From Robertmurraya_A mangrovi (GTDB taxonomy: Bacteria > Bacillota > Bacilli > Bacillales > Cytobacillaceae), in contig NZ_JAXOFX010000007.1 in assembly GCF_034427655.1 (NCBI RefSeq), forward strand, positions 1-64,000: DNA of 64,000 nucleotides, given 5' to 3'. How positions within the stretch are numbered: position 1 is the first letter of the stretch; each line of letters opens with the position of its first letter. The notes beneath the pieces are model-generated. The model did no database searches and had not been told where the DNA came from. It saw only the letters and a program-made list of their open reading frames with translations. Position numbers and translations under genes: made by a program. Of this stretch, positions 15,981 through 23,735 are shown piece by piece.

Positions 15981-16024
15981 AATGTTATACTTTTGTTGCT
16001 CGTATTTACAATTAGTATAACATA
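15981..16024 (-). promoter_or_regulatory. gapB promoter with paired CcpN-like operators
   Basis: The minus-strand -10 TATACT (16014-16019) is extended by TG. TATGTTATACT on the minus strand (16014-16024) matches the B. subtilis CcpN consensus TRTGHYATAYW in full. A second site, AATGTTATACT on the plus strand (15981-15991), matches at ten of eleven positions. The two are inverted, 22 bases apart. CcpN represses gapB in B. subtilis. Confidence 0.7.
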
Positions 16025-16167
16025 ATAGGACTGATTTGTGATGACTAAAATGCGGATTTTTTAATAATTAACAATTCAGAAATGTTAGAATATGAATTGC
16101 TGCTCACTTCGTAAATTTTGACTCATAGTTAGACAGCAATTATCTTCATCATATGTGCACATTCAAC

Positions 16168-16764
16168 TTAGTTATTCCATTTAGAAAGAATATGGTTAAG
16201 TTGGTCCTCACTTTGCTGTATCGTTCCGTTATTGTCTATAACCGCATCAGCAAGTTGGAGTTTATCCTTTAGAGGCATTTGTGAAAGAACACGAGCAGTT
16301 GCCTCATCCTCGGTCAATTGATTACGGTTCATCAATCGTTGTAACTGTACTTCTTCACTAACATATACGAGCAAAACCTTGTCCACCATATAAGTTAATT
16401 TACTTTCAAACAAAAGTGGTATATCCAATACGATTATGTTTGAACCTTTCTCAATTTCCCTTTCTTTCTTCTCAGTCATATGTTTCCTGACAGCAGGATG
16501 AACAATACTGTTTAGCTTTAAGCGTTTTTCTTCGTTATTAAAAATAATAGCACCTAATTTTGCACGATCAATCGTATGATCCTCATTTAAAATTTCCCTA
16601 CCAAAATAAGAAACAATTTCCTCATAAGCTGGTTCACCAATCTCAACAGCAAGTCTTGCTTCTACATCCGCATCTATAACAGGGATTCCTTTTTCTTTAA
16701 GCATGTTTGAAATTGTACTTTTTCCACTAGCAATTCCACCCGTTAGACCAATAATTAAACTCAT
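16168..16764 (-). CDS. coaE: Dephospho-CoA kinase
   Basis: 198 residues; phosphorylates dephospho-CoA in the last step of coenzyme A synthesis. P-loop GLTGGIASGKS at residues 6-16, the DADVEAR segment after it, and the lid region LMNRNQLTEDEA at about 145-156 are all typical. The ATG is preceded by AAGGAGA. It lies between ytaF and gapB, as in B. subtilis. A hairpin at 16788-16814 separates it from ytaF. An AATTGCTG/CAGCAATT inverted repeat follows the stop region (about 16095-16142) without a T tract. Confidence 0.96.
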   Translation of the reverse strand: MSLIIGLTGGIASGKSTISNMLKEKGIPVIDADVEARLAVEIGEPAYEEIVSYFGREILNEDHTIDRAKLGAIIFNNEEKRLKLNSIVHPAVRKHMTEKKEREIEKGSNIIVLDIPLLFESKLTYMVDKVLLVYVSEEVQLQRLMNRNQLTEDEATARVLSQMPLKDKLQLADAVIDNNGTIQQSEDQLNHILSKWNN

Positions 16765-16784
16765 TTTATAATCTCCTTAAAGTG

Positions 16785-16814
16785 AAAATCATCAGTGAGC
16801 ATTTCCTCACTGAT
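16785..16814 (-). terminator. Probable terminator or attenuator between ytaF and coaE
   Basis: Perfect nine-base-pair stem ATCAGTGAG / CTCACTGAT (16791-16799 with 16806-16814) followed by GATTTTC on the minus strand. The T tract is short, so partial read-through from ytaF into coaE is possible. Confidence 0.55.
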
Positions 16815-16939
16815 GTATAAATGTCTTACCAACACCCAGAATGTTAGAAAATGAAACATACTTAGATTTGTATACTATATTTATTTTAATTTATTTTCGG
16901 TTCTATTCGCAAAAAATGTTTATAGTTCACATAACCATC

Positions 16940-17578
16940 TTATATTTTCCATATCCCTAAAATAATGAGTAAAACACCTGGAATAAAAGAAAAATTTTGC
17001 ATCCAGCTAATTTTAGATAACTTTACTCCCATTCTCATGCCTAGAAACACAAATAAAGAACTCATAAATGCCACTGTCACAGCTAATGATAAAGGGGAAA
17101 AACCAAGCATAGCAGCACCAATACCTGCACCAAAGGCATCTAAGGATAAAGCAAACCCTAGCATAAATGCTTCAATTCCTGTTATAGTTCCTGATTTATC
17201 AAAATCAGCAGACATGGGCTTTTTCAAAATATTCACTACTAGTCCGAGAGATTTGATTTCAAAGTTCACAATTGTTTTCTCATGTGGAAGTGCGTCATCT
17301 TTCAATTTTTCCGGGCGAAAAAACTGAAATAACACCCATCCTCCAATTAACACTAAAACAATTCCCCCGACACTTTCTGCCAAATCTGGAGAAATAAATT
17401 TTTCAATGATATGCCCTATACCCATTGCTATCATTAATGTTACTGCTGAACAGCAGGCAATAACCAAGATTGATTTAAAAGGAATTCTCATTTTCCTCAG
17501 ACCGTAAGTGAACCCTACACTAAAACTGTCAAGACTAACAGCTAAAGCAAGTAGTAGAAGTGAGACTGTATAAACCAT
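16940..17578 (-). CDS. ytaF: Sporulation membrane protein YtaF (MntP-like fold)
   Basis: 212 residues with six hydrophobic segments in two related halves. Each half carries a conserved acidic motif in a helix (LAVSLDSFSVGFTYG at about residues 9-23 and FALSLDAFGAGIGAA at about 141-155), the pattern of the MntP/YtaF manganese-efflux-like family. YtaF is annotated as sporulation-associated in Bacillus; its substrate is not established. The ATG follows AAGGAG. It lies between mutM and coaE as in B. subtilis. Confidence 0.88.
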   Translation of the reverse strand: MVYTVSLLLLALAVSLDSFSVGFTYGLRKMRIPFKSILVIACCSAVTLMIAMGIGHIIEKFISPDLAESVGGIVLVLIGGWVLFQFFRPEKLKDDALPHEKTIVNFEIKSLGLVVNILKKPMSADFDKSGTITGIEAFMLGFALSLDAFGAGIGAAMLGFSPLSLAVTVAFMSSLFVFLGMRMGVKLSKISWMQNFSFIPGVLLIILGIWKI

Positions 17579-17655
17579 TGGATAGAGCTCCTTCCTATCA
17601 AAAAGCTAAGATAGTATATGGAAAATGCCTATCCGATGTTAATCATTTGTTGGTA

Positions 17656-17686
17656 GAAAAAAATCTCAGGAATTCCCTGAGATTTT
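17656..17686 (-). terminator. Terminator after mutM
   Basis: Stem AAAATCTCAGG / CCTGAGATTTT with a five-base loop followed by more T on the minus strand, immediately beyond the mutM stop. Confidence 0.85.
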
Positions 17687-17688
17687 CT

Positions 17689-18519
17689 TTATTTAACCTT
17701 TTGACACTTCGGGCAAAAGACGGTCCCTCTTCCACCCACGACAATTTTTTCTAATGGACTTGCACAAACTTTACAAGGCTCTCCCTTTCGGCCATACACG
17801 TATAGCTCTAATTGGAACATCCCAATTTGCCCTTGAGAGTTGACATAAGAACGAATCGTACTACCACCCTTTTCGACTGCTTCTGATAAGGTTTTAACAA
17901 TTTCTTCGTGTAATTTCTTGATTTCCTTCTTATTTAAAGAATTAGCTTTTCGTTCAGGGTGGATGCCAGAACGAAATAATGCTTCATCTACATATATATT
18001 CCCTAGGCCAACAACAAGCTTTTGGTCAAGTAAAGCTGTTTTGATCGATCGATTGGTTTTTTCTAATTGCTCAGAAAGCTGACTTATAGAGAATTCTTCT
18101 GTAAATGGCTCAGGGCCTAATTGAGACAAAGGTAAAACAGTAAATTCTTGACCCTTTTCAAACAAGTGCATCGTACCAAATTTTCTTACATCTTTGTAGC
18201 GGAGCTCTGTTCCATCTTCAAAATGAAAGATAACATGGGTATGGAGATCGACTGTTTCATCGCTCTGAAAAAGCCCATATTTACCTTCCATTCTTAAATG
18301 AGATACTAAAGCAAACTTTTCTGTGTAGATGATGAGGAATTTCCCTCGTCTTCCTATTTCTTGGATACTTTGGCCAACAAGGCCGTCTTTAAATTGCTCA
18401 ACCTCTTCTGGTTTTTTCACCATTTTCGGCCAGAAGACAGAAACTGATTTAATTTTTTTGTCTAATACTAATGCTTCTAATGTTCTTCTGACGGTTTCCA
18501 CTTCTGGTAGTTCAGGCAC
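17689..18519 (-). CDS. mutM: Formamidopyrimidine-DNA glycosylase, GTG start
   Basis: 276 residues, the B. subtilis length. Removes 8-oxoguanine and formamidopyrimidines. The mature enzyme needs Pro at position 2 as nucleophile and Glu at 3. The open frame runs much further upstream and contains ATG GAC GTG CCT GAA: only the GTG (18517-18519) gives M-PELPEVETVRRTL. GGAGG is seven bases before that GTG but one base before the ATG. The C-terminal zinc finger (CKVC ... CPKC) and its GRGTVF hairpin are complete. The spurious upstream extension runs through the repeat at 18560-18684. Lies downstream of polA. Confidence 0.96.
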   Translation of the reverse strand: MPELPEVETVRRTLEALVLDKKIKSVSVFWPKMVKKPEEVEQFKDGLVGQSIQEIGRRGKFLIIYTEKFALVSHLRMEGKYGLFQSDETVDLHTHVIFHFEDGTELRYKDVRKFGTMHLFEKGQEFTVLPLSQLGPEPFTEEFSISQLSEQLEKTNRSIKTALLDQKLVVGLGNIYVDEALFRSGIHPERKANSLNKKEIKKLHEEIVKTLSEAVEKGGSTIRSYVNSQGQIGMFQLELYVYGRKGEPCKVCASPLEKIVVGGRGTVFCPKCQKVK

Positions 18520-18559
18520 GTCCATACCTCCGAAAAACTTTTGATCTATAATGATGCCC

Positions 18560-18684
18560 GTTGATTTCCGCTTCAGGCACTTGCTTTCCGCAAGGAGTGA
18601 CGGGAGCCTCCTCGGCGTGTCGCCTGTGGGGTCTCCCATCCCCTCTATTCTTGCAGGAGTCAAGTGCCTTCCGCTCCAATCAAC
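18560..18684 (+). repeat. Complete 125-bp palindromic intergenic repeat (GTTGATT...AATCAAC)
   Basis: Terminal inverted repeats GTTGATT (18560-18566) and AATCAAC (18678-18684) enclose a subterminal pair AGGCACTTG / CAAGTGCCT (18574-18582 and 18661-18669) and two small hairpins (CTTGC/GCAAG and GGCG/CGCC). It is G+C-rich against A+T-rich flanks. Partial copies lie at 131-199 and 54253-54281. It sits between polA and mutM. Confidence 0.85.
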
Positions 18685-18742
18685 TCAGATAGGTAATTAT
18701 GACAGATATATCACGCAAAGTTTCAACAACCCATATTCTATA

Positions 18743-21376
18743 CTATTTCGCATCAAACCACGTTGGTCCATAAGAGAAGTCCACTTTAAGTGGAACTTTT
18801 AGTTCGACTGCGTGTTCCATTACATCTGGGACAATTTCTTTTAGCTTTTCGATTTCTTCTTTTGGAGCTTCGAAAATCAGCTCATCGTGTACTTGAAGGA
18901 GTAATCTTGTTTTTAGTCCTTCTTTTTCTAGGCGATGGGCCATGTCTATCATAGCCTTTTTAATGATGTCTGCCGCACTACCTTGGATTGGGGTATTCAT
19001 GGCTGTACGTTCAGCAAAGCTTCTTAAGTTAAAGTTTCTACTCGTAATCTCAGGTAGATATCTCCTTCTCTGAAGTAGGGTTGATACGTAACCTTTTTGC
19101 TTCGCATCGTGAACAATATCTTCCATATAATCTTTTACACCAGGGTAGCTGTCTAGATATTTCTCAATAAATTTACCTGCTTCTTTTCTATTTATATTTA
19201 AACTTTGAGATAAACCATAGTCACTGATTCCATATACAATTCCAAAGTTAACTGCTTTTGCATGACGACGCATATTAGAAGTCACTTCATCCGCTTGAAC
19301 ATTAAATACTTCCATAGCTGTTTTCGTATGAATATCTAAGTCTTCTTTAAAAGCACTTATAAGCTTTTCGTCTCCAGCAATATGAGCAAGGACTCTTAAC
19401 TCGATTTGTGAGTAGTCAGCTGCAAAAATGACCCAGTCTTCCTCTGAAGGAATGAAAGCTTGACGTATTTTTCTCCCTTCCTCTAAACGAATTGGGATGT
19501 TTTGTAAGTTAGGGTCGGTTGAGCTTAATCTTCCGGTTTGAGTCAATGCCTGGTTGTAACGGGTATGAACTTTATCATTTTTAGGATTAACTACTTTCAA
19601 TAACCCTTCAATATAGGTTGATTGTAATTTTCCTAGTTGTCTAAAATGAAGAATTTCTCGAATAATTTCGTGGTCTTCTTCAAGCTTTTCTAATACATCT
19701 GCTGAAGTAGAATAACCCGTTTTTGTCTTTTTAATAGCAGGGAGTTGTAGCTTTTCAAAAAGAATGACTCCAAGTTGTTTTGGAGAATTAATATTAAACT
19801 TTTCTCCCGCTAATTCATAAATGCGACCTTCAATAGCCTTTAGTTTTTCACTAATATCTTCACCCATGGAACGTAAGCGTTCTAAGTCCATTTTTATACC
19901 CGTTGATTCCATATCGGCTAAAATTAAGGATAAAGGCATTTCTAACTCATGGAATAGTTCATATTGTTGGTTTTCTTTAAGCTCACTTACTAGCTTCTCT
20001 TGAAGTTCAAACAAAGCTAATGCCTTTCTAGCAAGATGCTCTGACAAGGTTTCTTCTCCTGGAACCTTTCTTTTTGCACCTTTTCCGTAAAATGCTTCAT
20101 CCGATTGTACACTCATAAATCCGTGGCGTTTAGCTACAGATGAAAAATCATCAATGGATTCAGAAGGGTTAATAATATACGATGCTAAAAGTAAGTCAAA
20201 CTCAATCCCCTTTAAATGAATATCATGATGTCTTAAAGATACTTCTGTTCGTTTCGTGTCATAAACAATTTTCTTTTTTGACTCATCTTCCGCCCATTGT
20301 TTGAACACGTCCGATTTGATGGCTAGTTCTGTTGGAATAAAGAACTTTTCATTTTCATTCACGACTGCTAGTCCCACAATGGGAGCATAGTGATAATTAT
20401 CCTCTAAGATTTCTACATAAAGTGCATTTTCATCTGTAAAAAGATCAGCTGTTATTTCAGAAATCATTTTAAATTCAATTTCTTCTAATGTTTCATTTTC
20501 TTCTACTACTTCATTTCCACCAATTTTATCTAAAAGAGAATTAAAGCCTAATTCTTTGAATAATCCTATAAGCTTTTCTGGTTCATAGCTTTCATACTCT
20601 AATTGATCAAGTTCTACAGCTACAGGTGCTTCTCTTGTGATAGTAGCTAGTTCTTTACTCATAATTGCTTGATCTTTAAATTCTTCCAGCTTTTCCTTTA
20701 ACTTTTTCCCGCTCACTTTATCAGTCGATTCAAGTAACTTCTCTAATGTTTCAAACTCTTTTAACAGCTTAATAGCGGTCTTCTCTCCTACACCTGGTAC
20801 TCCTGGTATATTGTCTGAACTATCTCCCATTAACCCCTTCATATCAATAATTTGATCTGGTGTTAGTCCGTATTTCTCTTTTATGTGTTCTGGAGTATAT
20901 TCTTCAATTTCGGTAATACCTTTTCTAGTGATGCTAACCGTTGTTTTATCAGAACTTAACTGTGTTAAGTCTTTATCTCCTGAAATAACTTTAACTTCAT
21001 ATCCGTCCTTCTCTGCCTGTAAAGAAAGGGTACCAATAATATCATCGGCTTCATAATTTTCCAATTCATATTGAGCGATTCCATAAGCTTTTAAAAGTTC
21101 ACGAACATAAGGGAATTGCTCTGACAGCTCAGGTGGAGTCTTTTGTCTACCACCCTTATATTCTGTAAATGTTTTATGACGGAACGTTGTTTTTCCAGCA
21201 TCAAAAGCTACCATGATATGTGTTGGTTTTTCGTCCTCAAGGATCCTCATTAACATCATCGTAAATCCATAAACCGCATTAGTATGTATACCTTTGTCAT
21301 TATTCAAAAGCGGCAAAGCAAAAAACGCTCTATACGCAATACTATTTCCATCTATAAGAACCAATTTTTTCTGCAA
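18743..21376 (-). CDS. polA: DNA polymerase I
   Basis: 877 residues. The N-terminal 5'-3' exonuclease (residues 1 to about 290) has LIDGNSIAYRAFFAL, DDIIGTL and the GVPGVGEKTA helix-hairpin-helix. The central 3'-5' exonuclease-like domain (about 300-470) appears to lack the full set of acidic residues, as in Bacillus Pol I. The polymerase domain has DPNLQNIPIR, motif A DYSQIELR, motif B RRHAKAVNFGIVYGIS and motif C QVHDELIFE. Role: Okazaki fragment maturation and repair. The mutM gene follows after the repeat element. In B. subtilis polA directly follows phoR; here hflKC lie between them. Confidence 0.98.
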   Translation of the reverse strand: MQKKLVLIDGNSIAYRAFFALPLLNNDKGIHTNAVYGFTMMLMRILEDEKPTHIMVAFDAGKTTFRHKTFTEYKGGRQKTPPELSEQFPYVRELLKAYGIAQYELENYEADDIIGTLSLQAEKDGYEVKVISGDKDLTQLSSDKTTVSITRKGITEIEEYTPEHIKEKYGLTPDQIIDMKGLMGDSSDNIPGVPGVGEKTAIKLLKEFETLEKLLESTDKVSGKKLKEKLEEFKDQAIMSKELATITREAPVAVELDQLEYESYEPEKLIGLFKELGFNSLLDKIGGNEVVEENETLEEIEFKMISEITADLFTDENALYVEILEDNYHYAPIVGLAVVNENEKFFIPTELAIKSDVFKQWAEDESKKKIVYDTKRTEVSLRHHDIHLKGIEFDLLLASYIINPSESIDDFSSVAKRHGFMSVQSDEAFYGKGAKRKVPGEETLSEHLARKALALFELQEKLVSELKENQQYELFHELEMPLSLILADMESTGIKMDLERLRSMGEDISEKLKAIEGRIYELAGEKFNINSPKQLGVILFEKLQLPAIKKTKTGYSTSADVLEKLEEDHEIIREILHFRQLGKLQSTYIEGLLKVVNPKNDKVHTRYNQALTQTGRLSSTDPNLQNIPIRLEEGRKIRQAFIPSEEDWVIFAADYSQIELRVLAHIAGDEKLISAFKEDLDIHTKTAMEVFNVQADEVTSNMRRHAKAVNFGIVYGISDYGLSQSLNINRKEAGKFIEKYLDSYPGVKDYMEDIVHDAKQKGYVSTLLQRRRYLPEITSRNFNLRSFAERTAMNTPIQGSAADIIKKAMIDMAHRLEKEGLKTRLLLQVHDELIFEAPKEEIEKLKEIVPDVMEHAVELKVPLKVDFSYGPTWFDAK

Positions 21377-21507
21377 AAATATTCCCCCTTAAAGAGTCAT
21401 TTAAACCATATTTAGTTTTCAACAATCGATTAAAATAAATTAAAAAAACCGTTATACCCCTTATATTCTATCATGAGAATATTAAGAAAGGAAAATAACG
21501 GTCTTTA

Positions 21508-21566
21508 TTATTGGGTTTTAGTAATTATGGTTGTTATTGGGTTTTAGTAATTATGGTTGTTATTGG
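21508..21566. repeat. 26-bp tandem repeat, 2.3 copies, upstream of polA
   Basis: Two exact 26-base units (21508-21533, 21534-21559; core GGGTTTTAGTAATTATGG) plus seven bases of a third. They lie between the hflC stop and the polA start. To their left an ACCGTTAT / ATAACGGT pair (about 21450-21502) encloses a TATTCT/AGAATA hairpin, a possible polA upstream structure or hflC 3' end. Confidence 0.85.
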
Positions 21567-21592
21567 AAAAAGTTAGAATAGAGTCTCTACGA

Positions 21593-22531
21593 TTAGTTCG
21601 TATATCCCATTAAAAGCCTTGCATATGGTGAGTCTGATGGAAGAACAATGACCGTTTCTTCATTTATTGTTTTCTTATAAGATTCTAATGTTCGGAACAT
21701 GGAGTAGAACTCAGGATCCTTCGAGAATGCTTTGTTATAGATTTTTGCTGCTTCTGCTTCCCCTTCAGCTCTGATTACTTCAGCGTCCGCTTGAGCTTTT
21801 GCTAACATTTCGTTTACTTCACGGTCTGTTTCAGCAATGATTGTATTCTTATCAGCGTCTCCTTTTGACAAATACTCCTGTGCCTTGGATTCACGCTCAG
21901 ATATCATTCTCGTAAATACAGATTGTTCATTTTCAGTTGGTAAATCTGTACGTTTCATACGAACATCTGTTACTACGATCCCGTAATTATCTTTCGTTAA
22001 TAACTCGTTAACTTTTACTGTCACACGATCATTTAAGGAACCTCTTGAAGACTTTTCATCATTAATAATTTCGTCATAGTCTAGCTGACCAAGCTCTGAA
22101 CGAACAACTGAGTAAATAAATTCCTCCATACGTGTTTCAGCATTTACTAATGTTCTAGCATTTGTAATCATTTTCTTTGGATCTTCAATTCGCCAAACTG
22201 CATAGTTATCAATTAACATACGTTTCTTATCTTTTGTATTAATCTCTGCTTCTGATACATCATAAGTCATTTGATACTTTGGAAGAGTAGATACACTTTG
22301 GATGAAAGGAATCTTATAACTAAGTCCAGGAGTACTTTCAATACGAACAACCTCTCCAAACTGCCTAACAACTTTATATTCACCCTCTTTTACAATAAAG
22401 AGGTTTGAGAAAATAATTCCAATAATGATTAATAGGATAATAAAGAAAAGTCCTATTTTCGTATAACTACGCCAGTTAAATTGTGGTGCTCTTTCATTAA
22501 TATCAACTACATTTCCGTTTCCATTACTCAT
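21593..22531 (-). CDS. hflC: HflC, SPFH-domain modulator of FtsH
   Basis: 312 residues: one N-terminal transmembrane helix (IGLFFIILLIIIGIIFSNLF), an SPFH/band-7 domain (about 45-220), then a coiled coil (ISERESKAQEYLSKGDADKN and onwards). HflC with HflK forms a cage around membrane protease FtsH and tunes its activity. The start at 22531 (MSNGNGNVVD) follows AAGGAAG and overlaps the hflK stop by eight bases; the longer frame to 22576 is the wrong start. Some Bacillaceae carry this pair but B. subtilis does not have it between phoR and polA. Confidence 0.93.
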   Translation of the reverse strand: MSNGNGNVVDINERAPQFNWRSYTKIGLFFIILLIIIGIIFSNLFIVKEGEYKVVRQFGEVVRIESTPGLSYKIPFIQSVSTLPKYQMTYDVSEAEINTKDKKRMLIDNYAVWRIEDPKKMITNARTLVNAETRMEEFIYSVVRSELGQLDYDEIINDEKSSRGSLNDRVTVKVNELLTKDNYGIVVTDVRMKRTDLPTENEQSVFTRMISERESKAQEYLSKGDADKNTIIAETDREVNEMLAKAQADAEVIRAEGEAEAAKIYNKAFSKDPEFYSMFRTLESYKKTINEETVIVLPSDSPYARLLMGYTN

Positions 22532-23489
22532 TATTGTCACTTCCTTCCCCTTGTGTCTTAGGCTTTTCCTTTTCAAGTGGACGGATTGGGAAATATTTCA
22601 TCGTATTACCATCATCATTCATAATGTAAATTTCTGAGCCAGGTAAAACACGTTCTAACGTTTCTAAAACAAGACGTTGTCTAGTGATATCAGGATTGTT
22701 TTTGTATTCATTATAAAGCTTATTAAATACGGCAACGTCACCACGAGCGATCTCAATTCTCGCTGCTTTATCTCCTTGAGCTTTGGAAATTAACGCTTTC
22801 TTTTCCCCTTCTGCTTCATTCGTGCGCTTGTTTCGGTATTTATTCGCTTCATTAATTTTTGTATTCATCGTTTCCCTTGCATCCGTTACATCTGTGAACG
22901 CTTTACGAACTTCTTTGTTTGGAAGTTCAACATCTTGTAATTTTACAGCAAGTATAGATATACCTATATCGTACTTATCAATAAGTGAGGAAAGTAAGTC
23001 TCTTACCTCTGCCTCAATCTCAGCCTTACCACTCGTTAATGCGTCATCAATTTTTGTGCTTCCAATAATACTTCTTAAAGAAGCTGAAGTTGTACTATAT
23101 AAAATTTCCTTTGGATTGTCTGCATTATATAAATATTTAGCAGGTTCAGTAATTTTCCATTGAACAACAAGGTCTGCTAAAACAATATTCTCATCACCTG
23201 TAATCATTTTTGTGTCTGCATGAAATTCTTTTAACTCGCCATCTTTTTCTTCGAATCCAAATTGTAGACTGAATGTCTCTTTTGAAAGCTTTTCTACTCC
23301 TTGAATAGGCCAAGGTAGTTTAAAATGAAGTCCTGGTTCATTTATCGTTTCTTCAGCCTTACCAAATGTTAAAATAACCGCTTGTTCTGATTCATCAACT
23401 GTGTACCACGTTGTAAAAGCAACAATACTTAAAATAATAATAAGAAGTACAAGACCAACAATTGTATATATTCTTTTTAAGCTGACCAA
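22524..23489 (-). CDS. hflK: HflK, SPFH-domain modulator of FtsH
   Basis: 321 residues with one N-terminal transmembrane helix (IYTIVGLVLLIIILSIVAFT), an SPFH domain containing GLHFKLPWPIQGVEKL and VLADLVVQWKI, a C-terminal coiled coil (about 215-270) and an acidic, low-complexity tail. It pairs with HflC, encoded next with overlapping codons, to form the membrane HflKC complex. A terminator (23580-23620) separates it from phoR, so hflKC is its own operon. Confidence 0.92.
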   Translation of the reverse strand: MVSLKRIYTIVGLVLLIIILSIVAFTTWYTVDESEQAVILTFGKAEETINEPGLHFKLPWPIQGVEKLSKETFSLQFGFEEKDGELKEFHADTKMITGDENIVLADLVVQWKITEPAKYLYNADNPKEILYSTTSASLRSIIGSTKIDDALTSGKAEIEAEVRDLLSSLIDKYDIGISILAVKLQDVELPNKEVRKAFTDVTDARETMNTKINEANKYRNKRTNEAEGEKKALISKAQGDKAARIEIARGDVAVFNKLYNEYKNNPDITRQRLVLETLERVLPGSEIYIMNDDGNTMKYFPIRPLEKEKPKTQGEGSDNNE

Positions 23490-23579
23490 CCGGTTTCCCT
23501 CCTTAAAATGTTTATAACACTTATACGAAACATTAGGCTAAAGGTTTCAAAAACATTTTAACTTGATTTATTATCAGAA

Positions 23580-23620
23580 AGGAAAAAGGTGAGAGCGGGG
23601 TCTGCTCTCACCTTTTTCAG
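23580..23620 (-). terminator. Strong terminator between phoR and hflK
   Basis: AAAAAGGTGAGAGC / GCTCTCACCTTTTT stem with a small loop at about 23584-23617; A and T runs on both sides make it work in either direction. It ends the phoPR transcript. Confidence 0.9.
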
Positions 23621-23735
23621 GTTCCTTGGATGAAGGGGTCTTCGTTAATAATCTTATCAACAAAATATTAAGGAAGAATAAATGAATTGTAAATGTAATG
23701 TAAAATTCCATTTATTCCATTTTTCCCTTCACCTA

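Noticed and set aside
18520..18663. N-terminal extension of mutM
   Set aside because: It is translated repeat DNA; MutM must begin with Met-Pro, which only the GTG at 18519 provides.
22783..23163. 126-residue plus-strand frame inside hflK
   Set aside because: Antisense shadow of a well-supported gene; no ribosome site.
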